Shown one piece after another: positions 18,812-26,818 of a DNA stretch of 51,999 nucleotides. Position numbers and translations under genes: made by a program. Source of the DNA: Methylococcaceae bacterium (GTDB lineage: Bacteria; Pseudomonadota; Gammaproteobacteria; Methylococcales; Methylomonadaceae); NCBI GenBank assembly GCA_013140705.1, contig JABFSH010000045.1, forward strand, positions 1 to 51,999, read 5' to 3'. Positions within the stretch are counted from its first letter, which is position 1; each line of letters starts with the position of its first letter. The notes under the pieces were generated by a model. The model searched no databases. It had not been told where the DNA came from and saw only the letters and a list, made by a program, of their open reading frames with translations.

Positions 18812-21376
18812 TCAGGTTCTGTTGATCGTTTTTAAAAACTCCACCAGGTGTTCTTCATTGACCGGCTTTGTTAAGTAATAATCAAAGCCACAGGTAAGCG
18901 CTTCCTGCTGTTTGCCCTCATCTGCATAGGCACTGATGGCAACCAGTGTCAGCGGATTATGTTGTGATTTAACGATTTTCGCCAGCTCAATTCCCGTCAT
19001 GATGGGCATATTAAGGTCGATAAATGCAATTTGATAGTGATTTGTATTAATTAAATGCAAGGCCTGCTGACCATTCATTGCAGAATCTACTGAGCAACCT
19101 TCCAGCTCAAGCATATGGGCCAACAGTAAAAGATTAATTTCATTATCATCAGCGATCAACACGGGCGTTTGAGAGGGCTTTGTGAGGATGGGTGAAGACT
19201 CAGCAGGAAAAGCTAGTCCTGTTTTATTTCTTGCCAGCAAGGGCAAGGTAACTGAAAAAATACTGCCAATGCCGGGTTGGCTTTTAACTGATAATGTACC
19301 TCCCATTGAGCTTACCAATTCACGGGTGATGGCTAATCCTAGTCCAATACCCTCCCTTTTAAATTGAGTCACATGGATTTGAACAAACGGTAAAAAAATC
19401 TGCTCCTGGTCTTTTTTTGCAATTCCACAACCGGTGTCCTCAATGGCAATGGTTAATTGATTGTCCTTATAATTGGCATTGATGATTACTTGGCCTTGGT
19501 CGGTAAATTTAATGGCGTTATTGATTAAGTTAACCAGGATTTGGCGGATACGCTTTTCATCGCCTACGAGATAATTCTGTACGACGGAATTACGTACAAT
19601 TAAGTCCAGATGCTTTTGATCCGTTTGTAGTCGGAAGATACTGATAATATTGGCTAAAAGCGCGTCAAAATCAAATTCGCTGAGGGTGGGTTTGAGCTGT
19701 TTGGATTCAATTGAAGAAATATCCAAAATTTCTGTAATTAAAGTTAATAAATTTTCACCACATTCTTTGATAATGCGCAGTTTATTCTTATCTTCTTCAA
19801 GAATGTACGCTTTTTTATTGAGTAATTGGGTGAAACCCAAAATGCCATTAAGTGGTGTTCTTAATTCATGGCTGATATTGGCTAAAATTTGACTTTTGGC
19901 CTTATTGGCCGCTTCAGCCGCATTTTTTGCATCCAAAAAAGATGAGGTGCGTTCCTTGACCAGAGATTCAGTTAAGAAATGCCGCCCCGTCAATATCAAT
20001 AAACCGACGCCCAGCAGGCTGGTAAATACTTGTCCCCCGATAAAGACCAGCCATAATGGCCAGTAACTAATAGAATTATCAGGACTGGAGTCGTGATAAA
20101 AACTTAATAACCACTCCTGATTTGCAACGGACAGAGGATAATTCTGGATGTAATCGACAGGGGTGGTTGACGTATTGGCATAAATGATGTTGTTTCCAGG
20201 TTTCTGTCGATTTAAAACACTGATCGTTAAAAAACAACTCTGGCTATTGAGTCCCTTAAGTGCCTGGTTAATTAATTCACTGACAGAGATCGCCGTTGAA
20301 ATGGTCCCTAGCAGTTTCTTTTGCTTGTCCCTACCTGTAAAAACTGGATTAACAATATTCATGATATTGTTGCTTATCGAAACGAAGACTGCTTCTGGGG
20401 TTAGAAAGTTTCCTTCTGCCAGTGTATGTAAATGCGGAATCAGCCTTTGATACAGTTTTGATGATGGGTGGATCTGATCATTCAAGATGGAGGTAAACTC
20501 GAAATAACCATTACCAGCTGCATTGTAATTGATCCAACTGGTAGACAATACTTCTTTAAATGGCGATAGCGACTGTTGAGTAAAAATAGAAAACTCTTCA
20601 TTATCAACGCGTTGAGACCCATTAAAAAAGATTCGTACGGAATTGAGTGTATGTATATCGGCATTAATTCTATTCTTGATGGCGAGTGACAACGTAATTG
20701 TCTGATCTTTAAAGCGCTTTTCATGTTGCTGGTCTTCGATGCCACGGACATAGTTAAACATCAGAATGACGAGAATGAACGTGACCACCATTGGCAGGGC
20801 AACAGAAAATTGCCGATTTAACCAGATATGACGCGGTTCGGAAAATAGGATCAGCATGAGCGGTGCGAACACCAACACGCCTAATGTGTCACCAAACCAC
20901 CAGGTCAGCCAATGAATTGGCATCTCTGAATAGGGAATGATCCCAGTCAGATGCATGGCAATCATACCAATTGATGGCGGTATCAAACAACTCAAGGGGC
21001 CGGCAATTAAAATAAAGGACAGAATGCTTTTATTATCCAGTAAGGGGTTCGGAAACCCAATGGATCGTTTGATTAGTTGGCAAGCCACAAAAGCAGTGAG
21101 CGTTGCTCCGAATCCTGTCGCGAAGGCTATCAGAATAGAAGCTTCATCAAAACCGAATACCCATAGGGTGACGCAAAATTCACCTAAATAAATACCGGGC
21201 CAAATATGTTTGCCTATGATCAACATGGCAACTAAAGCAATACCGCCAGGCGCCCAAAAGGCACCTGCATTAGTGGGTAGAGGGCTGATTATCAGTCCAA
21301 GCAATCCGAAAAGAAAATAAGCGCCGGCAAATAGAACGATGAGTAAAACATACTGAAGTTTGCTAACGACAGACAT
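18812..21376 (-). CDS. Hybrid sensor histidine kinase, MASE1-CHASE-HisKA-HATPase-REC
   Basis: An 854-residue membrane sensor. Counting from ATG 21376: a multi-pass MASE1-type membrane domain (about 1-250, with GAFWAPGGIALVAML and WWFGDTLGVLVFAPL); an extracytoplasmic CHASE-like domain (about 255-450); a further membrane segment near 460-480; a dimerisation domain with phospho-His503 (NISHELRTPLNG); an ATPase domain (NLINNAIKF, DTGCGI, GIGLGLAI); and a C-terminal receiver with phospho-Asp787 (FIDLNMPIMTG) and the conserved Lys in YYLTKPV. CHASE domains sense small ligands outside the membrane; which one is unknown. An ATG 38 codons upstream (21490) has no ribosome site and adds no domain. No response regulator is adjacent, so the output is probably encoded elsewhere. 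Confidence 0.9.
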   Translation of the reverse strand: MSVVSKLQYVLLIVLFAGAYFLFGLLGLIISPLPTNAGAFWAPGGIALVAMLIIGKHIWPGIYLGEFCVTLWVFGFDEASILIAFATGFGATLTAFVACQLIKRSIGFPNPLLDNKSILSFILIAGPLSCLIPPSIGMIAMHLTGIIPYSEMPIHWLTWWFGDTLGVLVFAPLMLILFSEPRHIWLNRQFSVALPMVVTFILVILMFNYVRGIEDQQHEKRFKDQTITLSLAIKNRINADIHTLNSVRIFFNGSQRVDNEEFSIFTQQSLSPFKEVLSTSWINYNAAGNGYFEFTSILNDQIHPSSKLYQRLIPHLHTLAEGNFLTPEAVFVSISNNIMNIVNPVFTGRDKQKKLLGTISTAISVSELINQALKGLNSQSCFLTISVLNRQKPGNNIIYANTSTTPVDYIQNYPLSVANQEWLLSFYHDSSPDNSISYWPLWLVFIGGQVFTSLLGVGLLILTGRHFLTESLVKERTSSFLDAKNAAEAANKAKSQILANISHELRTPLNGILGFTQLLNKKAYILEEDKNKLRIIKECGENLLTLITEILDISSIESKQLKPTLSEFDFDALLANIISIFRLQTDQKHLDLIVRNSVVQNYLVGDEKRIRQILVNLINNAIKFTDQGQVIINANYKDNQLTIAIEDTGCGIAKKDQEQIFLPFVQIHVTQFKREGIGLGLAITRELVSSMGGTLSVKSQPGIGSIFSVTLPLLARNKTGLAFPAESSPILTKPSQTPVLIADDNEINLLLLAHMLELEGCSVDSAMNGQQALHLINTNHYQIAFIDLNMPIMTGIELAKIVKSQHNPLTLVAISAYADEGKQQEALTCGFDYYLTKPVNEEHLVEFLKTINRT

Positions 21377-21718
21377 ACAATGGTTAAATACGTTTACAAG
21401 AACTAGCGGATGCAGAGATTTGTTCGGACATAAAACTATTAAAACCTGCACGGCAGTGAAAAATAGAGTGTGTGATCGTAGCAAATCCATTCAAAACAGC
21501 AATGCTTAATTTTGAATAGGTTGTGGATGGAGGCAGAAATTGGCTCATCCCATGGTTAAGTACAGTCGTAATACGACATGTAGGGCAGACTGTGATTAGA
21601 AACGGTATCAATCCGTGCCAATCGTTCTCATACAGAACTATGGGATTTTCAAGTGAAACGAGGTGAATGCTTGGATTGGGTTGCCGTTGTTCATGGCAAC
21701 TACCCAAACGTTGCTTAA
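21377..21718. other. Intergenic region upstream of the hybrid kinase
   Basis: About 340 bases between the kinase and the RlpA-like gene. No gene, hairpin or clear promoter was recognised. If the kinase starts at 21490 this gap shrinks to 228 bases. Confidence 0.4.
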
Positions 21719-22249
21719 TTAATTGGAGCTCAGGTACTCAATTTTAACTTTAGCCACGCCATGCAGACCAATTTGCTTTGCCGCACCGTGAGACAAGTCA
21801 ATCACGCGACCTTTTTTAAAGGGTCCCCGATCATTAACGAGGACATCCACAGAACGTCCATTTCGAAGATTGGTAACCCGTACTTTAGTGGGGAGTGGTA
21901 GCGTTTTATGGGCGGCGGTTAAGCCATTTGGTCTAAAACGGCTTCCCATGGCGGTTCTGTTGCCAGATTCAGATCCGTACCACGAAGCAATGCCATATTC
22001 GCTGTACCCGGCTGCAGAACGCATGGGGTAGTAGGTTCTGCCCCTTACCCGGTAGGGTCTATTATAGGGGGCATTGTGGCGATAAGAGTGATGCTCATTG
22101 CTATGCGATGAGCGTGGGGCAGGTGAAATCAGTGGTGTATTGGACGCACAACCCGCAAACAAACATGTTATCAACACTAATACACCGATCAGTACAGTGC
22201 GAGAAAAAGTCGAATTCCTCGTAAAATCTAATACTTCTGTTTGCTGCAT
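21719..22249 (-). CDS. rlpA: RlpA-like septal ring lipoprotein
   Basis: A 176-residue lipoprotein. The signal peptide ends in the lipobox LFAGC, so Cys34 should be lipidated. A linker rich in His, Tyr and Arg leads to the double-psi beta-barrel domain (about residues 85-173) with [30 protein letters not shown] and VNDRGPF. RlpA enzymes cleave peptidoglycan strands lacking stem peptides. His114 and Asp140 are at the conserved places, but the usual Glu of the TAxGE motif is Ser103 here (TAMGSRF), so catalysis is in doubt. There is no C-terminal SPOR domain. It is a single gene, upstream of the hybrid kinase on the same strand. Confidence 0.88.
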   Translation of the reverse strand: MQQTEVLDFTRNSTFSRTVLIGVLVLITCLFAGCASNTPLISPAPRSSHSNEHHSYRHNAPYNRPYRVRGRTYYPMRSAAGYSEYGIASWYGSESGNRTAMGSRFRPNGLTAAHKTLPLPTKVRVTNLRNGRSVDVLVNDRGPFKKGRVIDLSHGAAKQIGLHGVAKVKIEYLSSN

Positions 22250-22428
22250 GTGTATCTCGATGGATTAAGCAATGAATTCAGTCATGGCCTGACTTTCATT
22301 AAACCATAGGATTTTATATTGATCAAGCTTAAGAAAGTCTTATCAAACGCATCGGATAATGGAATTGCTTACAGCCTCTCAACCTATTTCCATGTGGATG
22401 ACGCAGGACCACCAAAATGCGATCGGGC

Positions 22429-22947
22429 TTACAATTGTTTTGTCAGCAATGGACCAACCAGCGCCATAATTTGATTTTTTGAAAAATTTCCAGGATGTCG
22501 ATATATGATTTGACCGTCTGGATCAACCACCACAGTGAATGGTACAGTGCCTGATGTATCCCCCAATTTGTTAATTAGTGCAATTCCCTCGTCCTCTGCA
22601 ATAAGAATGGGATAATTAATCTTTATCGTCGTTAGAAATTCATTGACGTCGTTCCTATTATCAATCGCAACCCCGATAAATTGGAGTCCCTGATCTGAAT
22701 AATCATTCTGCAGCGCTATAAACTCAGGGATTTCTTTCTTACAGGGAGGACACCAGGTCGCCCAGAAATTAATAATCAAAATCTTGCCTTTCCACTCGGA
22801 AATGTCGTGTTGTTTGCCAGAGAGATCCGATAAGTTGAAGGCGGGCAGAGGAATCGTTGTTTGTTTGAGTGACCAGCTGTTTCGTGTCAACACGCCAGAA
22901 GTAATCGCAAGGGTAGCGATAATGATGAACAATAGGTTTTTTTTCAT
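22429..22947 (-). CDS. TlpA/ResA-like periplasmic thiol-disulfide protein
   Basis: A 172-residue membrane-anchored thioredoxin-fold protein. One N-terminal hydrophobic segment (about residues 4-18) precedes the TlpA domain with the redox motif WCPPC (FWATWCPPCKKEIPEF) and the cis-Pro region GTVPFTVVVDPDG. This family reduces disulfides in the periplasm, for example during cytochrome c maturation. Its start overlaps the dsbD stop by 4 bases (ATGA), so it is translated with dsbD, which is probably its electron donor. Confidence 0.9.
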   Translation of the reverse strand: MKKNLLFIIIATLAITSGVLTRNSWSLKQTTIPLPAFNLSDLSGKQHDISEWKGKILIINFWATWCPPCKKEIPEFIALQNDYSDQGLQFIGVAIDNRNDVNEFLTTIKINYPILIAEDEGIALINKLGDTSGTVPFTVVVDPDGQIIYRHPGNFSKNQIMALVGPLLTKQL

Positions 22948-25175
22948 GACTTTACTCGTTGCAAGGTATTTACAAAAGTTGCTGCATCCTGGTAACCCAC
23001 CACTCTCAGCGAGGATTTTTCTTGTCCGTCAGGTCCAAAAAATAGCACGCCCGGTGGTCCGACCAGGTTAAATTTTTCCAACAGCGCTTTATCATCGTCC
23101 GAATTTTTGGTGACGTCGGCCTGCAATAACACAAAACCTGACAAAGCCTTTTTTACATTAGGATCTGTAAACGTATAGGCTTCCATTTCTTTGCATGAAA
23201 TGCACCAATCCGCATAAAAATCCAACATGACGTGTTGATTATTGGAAGCTGCTTCGGCAATTTGACTGTCTAGTTCAGATAATGTGGCAACTTTCTTAAA
23301 AATAATCCCCTCTTCCCTGTTTTGAGCCGCATTGATGCCGAAACCTTGTAATGGTTTTAAAGGATTGCTATTACCGATACTGAAGCCGACCAATAAAATG
23401 AGGCCATAAGTCAGCATCATTAAACCAACGCCTTTCCAGAGCTTCGACCAGCCTGCGCAATTAGGCGGTAATGGGTCAGCAGCGTTAAGATAAATGGCCG
23501 GAATAATGAGTAACATAGACCAAAACAACATGATAACGCTGGCCGGTAAAATGCGACCAAGCATCCAGACAGCAACGGCCAGCATAATGACGCCAAAAAC
23601 CGCTTTGGTTACATTTAACCAGTCACCTGCTTTCGGCAGCAGCTTGCCGGCCGAGACGCCTAGCAGTAGCAAAGGCACTCCCATGCCCAGACCCATTGCA
23701 AAAAGCGCACTGCCTCCTAAAACGGCATCGCCGGTCTGGCCGATGTAAATCAGGGCGCCAGCCAGTGGCGCTGCAACACAGGGACCGACGATCAAGGAGG
23801 ATAACGATCCCATAATGGCAGCGCCAAGCAGGGATCCGTCTCGATGTTTCTCACTGGAGTTATGTATTCTGGCACGGATAAAATCCGGCATCTCGATATG
23901 GTAAAAACCGAACATGGATAAGGCCAGAAGTACGAAAATTGCACTGAAGACAATAATAATCCAAGGCTGTTGGAAAGTGGCCTGCAGATTACTGCCAAAT
24001 AGTGCCGCCAGGATTCCGAAGACGGTGTAAGTTGCTGCTGATGCCAGCACATAACTGAGTGAAAGCAGAAAGGCTCTGGTCGTGGTAATTTTGTGGCCAC
24101 GGCCAACGATAATACCCGACAAAATGGGGATCATCGGAAACACGCAAGGTGTAAATGACAATAATAAACCGAAGCCGAAGAAGCTAAACAGCGTGATCCA
24201 AAGGCTGTCTTGATGCAAAGACTGGACGATCTGATCCTGTTCTGAAAGCCCTTCAACGGCTTGATTCGCGCTGCTTTCCTGAGCAAGCGATTCAGCTGTA
24301 GGCAGTATGAGTTCCAGTTTTTTGCTCATCGGCGGATAGCAAACACCTCGGTCAGCACAACCTTGATATTTGGCCAGCAAGGTAATGGTTTGCGGGGTTG
24401 TTTTGTTGCGAATGAGCGGCAAGTCAAAACTGAGTTGATTGTGAAAAATCTCGACCTTGCCAAATGCCTCGTCTTCCTTGGGCGTGCCTCTGGGTATTGA
24501 ATAGTCTCCCAAGCGTACACCGTCGGCATTAATTAATTCAAGTTCCGTTTTTTCCCTATAGAGGTAATAGGCATCGGCAATTTGCCAGTCAACGTGCAAG
24601 GTATTGGCATTTTTAACAGTTGCAAAAAACTGAAATGCCTGATCTGGCGGTAATAATTCATCCTGAAACAAATTCAGTTTTATACCGGGGATGCTTTTTA
24701 TTAACTGGTTGACGTGCATGGCTTTAGCCACCGGCGGTGATGTAGTCGGCAGGCTGATATTCAAAAGTTTATCCTGGGGCGGATAACAAACGCCTATGTC
24801 AGTGCAACCTTGATAATGCACCATCAATTGAACCGAAGAGGCAGCAGTTACGGTTTTTAAGAACACAGGCATTTTTAATGTGTCGCGATAGGTGACGACT
24901 TCGCCAAAAACATCGTCATGCTTGATTTGCCCATCGGGAAATGCCGGTTTATGTAGCTCAATATCTGCCGTCCTGGATTCGCAACGCATTTTTTTGCGGT
25001 AAAGATAATAGCCTTTGGCTATATCCCACGAAAGTTCTACCTGATCGGGCGCTATTGCTTGCGCAGAAACTTTAAAGGCTTGTTCGGGAGGCAGGAGATC
25101 GGGGGATTCAAGGGCAAAAGCAGACTGGCTAATCTGAGTCAGAAAACAGAAAAAAATTATTTTAAAGAGTGGCAT
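22944..25175 (-). CDS. dsbD: Thiol:disulfide interchange protein DsbD with duplicated sensor domain
   Basis: A 743-residue inner-membrane electron carrier that moves reducing power from cytoplasmic thioredoxin to the periplasm. After the signal peptide (about 1-22) it has two tandem DsbD-alpha domains instead of one: residues about 28-145 with Cys124/Cys130 (YQGCTDIGVCYPP) and about 174-293 with Cys273/Cys279 (YQGCADRGVCYPP). The membrane domain (about 325-605) has its cysteines at 344 (TPCVFP) and 466 (GPCVAAP). The C-terminal thioredoxin domain has Cys658/Cys661 (DWCISCKE). E. coli DsbD has 565 residues and a single alpha domain. The start lies within the 3' end of cutA (19-base overlap) and the stop overlaps tlpA, so cutA-dsbD-tlpA form one operon. 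Confidence 0.96.
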   Translation of the reverse strand: MPLFKIIFFCFLTQISQSAFALESPDLLPPEQAFKVSAQAIAPDQVELSWDIAKGYYLYRKKMRCESRTADIELHKPAFPDGQIKHDDVFGEVVTYRDTLKMPVFLKTVTAASSVQLMVHYQGCTDIGVCYPPQDKLLNISLPTTSPPVAKAMHVNQLIKSIPGIKLNLFQDELLPPDQAFQFFATVKNANTLHVDWQIADAYYLYREKTELELINADGVRLGDYSIPRGTPKEDEAFGKVEIFHNQLSFDLPLIRNKTTPQTITLLAKYQGCADRGVCYPPMSKKLELILPTAESLAQESSANQAVEGLSEQDQIVQSLHQDSLWITLFSFFGFGLLLSFTPCVFPMIPILSGIIVGRGHKITTTRAFLLSLSYVLASAATYTVFGILAALFGSNLQATFQQPWIIIVFSAIFVLLALSMFGFYHIEMPDFIRARIHNSSEKHRDGSLLGAAIMGSLSSLIVGPCVAAPLAGALIYIGQTGDAVLGGSALFAMGLGMGVPLLLLGVSAGKLLPKAGDWLNVTKAVFGVIMLAVAVWMLGRILPASVIMLFWSMLLIIPAIYLNAADPLPPNCAGWSKLWKGVGLMMLTYGLILLVGFSIGNSNPLKPLQGFGINAAQNREEGIIFKKVATLSELDSQIAEAASNNQHVMLDFYADWCISCKEMEAYTFTDPNVKKALSGFVLLQADVTKNSDDDKALLEKFNLVGPPGVLFFGPDGQEKSSLRVVGYQDAATFVNTLQRVKS

Positions 25176-25483
25176 GAATTAATCCAGTTTAGGTATTCAG
25201 ATAAACCGTTTGCTATGGAAATGGTAATTATTTCAGGAAGTTCGTAAGGATGAAGTGCTTTGATTTGGGTCTCAAGTTTCGGATAATCAGCTTCATTAGA
25301 CTTAATCAGCAGTAAATGTTCCTGTGCAGATTCAATTTTCCCCTGCCATTTGTAAATGGACGTTATGCCGGGCACAATGTTGATACAGGCAGCTAAATTG
25401 TTCTCAAGCAATTGATAAGCAATTTTTTCCGCCGTTGCATTATCGGGGCAGGTACAGAGAATTATTTCAGAGGTATGCGGCAT
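25157..25483 (-). CDS. cutA: Divalent-cation tolerance protein CutA
   Basis: A 108-residue CutA homologue, a small trimeric cytoplasmic protein linked to copper and divalent-metal tolerance. Family stretches are IILCTCPDNATAEKIA, NNLAACINIVPGITSIYKWQGK and HPYELPEIITI. The ATG at 25483 is chosen; a GTG four codons upstream is possible. The gene overlaps dsbD and is first in the cutA-dsbD-tlpA operon. A cutA-dsbD pairing is also found in E. coli. The functional tie may be copper-induced disulfide stress, which is inference. Confidence 0.94.
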   Translation of the reverse strand: MPHTSEIILCTCPDNATAEKIAYQLLENNLAACINIVPGITSIYKWQGKIESAQEHLLLIKSNEADYPKLETQIKALHPYELPEIITISIANGLSEYLNWINSCHSLK

Positions 25484-25580
25484 TTTGTAGAGCACTAAAA
25501 CGTAAACGTGTATATTATCCTGAAAATTAGAAAAAGTGCCCCATATTGTATAGTGATGATCCTGATATAAGAGTATCGAA

Positions 25581-26018
25581 ATGAAAATATTTCAAATTGT
25601 ATTCCTGGTAGTTCTGATTATTCCCTTTGCTGAAATTTATTTGCTGCTACAGGTGGGTTCAATCATAGGGGCTTTTCCGACTATTTTTCTCGTTGTCCTG
25701 ACGGCGGTTATGGGCGCCTGGTTATTGAGGCAACAGGGTTTTGCAACTTTTCATCGCTTCCAAACCAGTTTGGCGCAGGGTGAAATACCGGCTTATGAAA
25801 TGATTGAGGGCCCCATTATTCTGGTAGGAGGCTTGTTATTGTTAACGCCTGGATTTATTACCGACTTATTGGGCTTCGCTTGTCTGGTACCGCAGTTACG
25901 CAAAAAAATCGCCCAGTATGTCATTGAAAATCACCTTGTGCAGTCGAACGGGCCTTTTCAAAAAGCTGCAGGCACGGACAAGAATGTTTTGGAAGGTGAA
26001 TACACCAAGGAAGATTGA
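25581..26018 (+). CDS. fxsA: FxsA family membrane protein
   Basis: A 145-residue inner-membrane protein. Hydrophobic segments lie at about residues 3-19, 26-47 and 78-105, with family stretches PFAEIYLLLQVGS, GAWLLRQQG and LLLLTPGFITDLLG. E. coli FxsA is known for relieving phage T7 exclusion by the F-plasmid protein PifA; its normal cellular role is unclear. It is transcribed divergently from cutA and probably forms a single-gene unit. Confidence 0.93.
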   Translation: MKIFQIVFLVVLIIPFAEIYLLLQVGSIIGAFPTIFLVVLTAVMGAWLLRQQGFATFHRFQTSLAQGEIPAYEMIEGPIILVGGLLLLTPGFITDLLGFACLVPQLRKKIAQYVIENHLVQSNGPFQKAAGTDKNVLEGEYTKED

Positions 26019-26451
26019 CAATCCGCCTGACAAGCAGGTCGCTTCAGTTAAATCGTCATTTTGCCCCAAAACCAGGGGCCGCAAGGAGATGGCCGTTTCA
26101 AGTTTATAAGGTTGCCTTTAGAGTAACATCCAGGGCATCCGAGTTCCGGCAATCCCAGGAGGAACGACGGTTTTAGATTGTCTGGAGTACCTTGGCAGCC
26201 AAGATTCAGTTTCACCACGAAGAATACAAAAACCAACAAGCTATTGTTACAAGGGCTTTGTAGCGTTATCAGCTGAAATACAATCCGTACGCATCCGATT
26301 CTCAATTACTCAACGAATACGGCAACTGTTCTTCTTCGCTGTCCGCTTTCCTGCTTAAGCCTCAATGCCGTCAGCAGATAGTGAATGAACAGAATTGTTG
26401 TCCCTATTGCTGGAAACTTTGTATTCTTGGTGGTGATGGTTTGGTTAATGG
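26019..26451. other. Intergenic region with a separated inverted repeat
   Basis: 433 bases without a credible gene. It contains an imperfect inverted repeat of about 20 bases, listed separately (26210-26230 and 26418-26436). The sequence between the arms shows no coding character. Confidence 0.5.
26210..26436. repeat. Inverted-repeat unit, MITE-like
   Basis: The left arm TTTCACCACGAAGAATACAA (26210-26229) is matched on the other strand by 26418-26436 (TTTGTATTCTTGGTGGTGA), with one mismatch over 19 bases. The arms enclose about 190 bases of non-coding DNA. Size and arrangement fit a miniature inverted-repeat element. Target-site duplications and other copies were not confirmed. A very long-loop hairpin of other origin is possible. 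Confidence 0.45.
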
Positions 26452-26670
26452 CTAGTTTGTGTTACAGGTGTTTTTGTTAAGCCCACCATAGACCGGGCAA
26501 AAGCCTGAGTAGCCCGTCGCGATAAGAATTATGCCAACCAGTAACAAGGCAATTGAAGCAGTGAAAATAGAAACAAGAAAAAGAGCTGCACCCGCGTACA
26601 AACGGTATTTTTTTTCCTTTTCACCAACATTATGTTCAAATTTAATCATGCGTTTGTAATCAAAAGCCAT
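26452..26670 (-). CDS. Small DUF2892 (YgaP-like) membrane protein
   Basis: A 72-residue inner-membrane protein of the DUF2892 type. It has an N-terminal VGEKEKKYRLYAGAAL stretch, two hydrophobic segments (about residues 23-37 and 40-53), and the C-terminal family block GFCPVYGGLNKNTC with two cysteines. In some proteins this domain is fused to rhodanese. Its function alone is unknown. Single gene, divergent from uvrD. Confidence 0.82.
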   Translation of the reverse strand: MAFDYKRMIKFEHNVGEKEKKYRLYAGAALFLVSIFTASIALLLVGIILIATGYSGFCPVYGGLNKNTCNTN

Positions 26671-26818
26671 TTTATAACCCTCATTAAGTCTAGTTATTAT
26701 TTTTTAGTATGCGCATCATGCGATGTGCTGTGAATCGTAATAAAGCGAAGCCTTAGTTCACGAAGACAGAACCCAAAGCAATATACACAGCTTCAAGAAA
26801 TGTGCAAGAAATAAATGT

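Noticed and set aside
26048-26305. 85-codon minus-strand open frame after fxsA
   Set aside because: It crosses the inverted-repeat arm, has no ribosome site and overlaps no conserved family; treated as chance.
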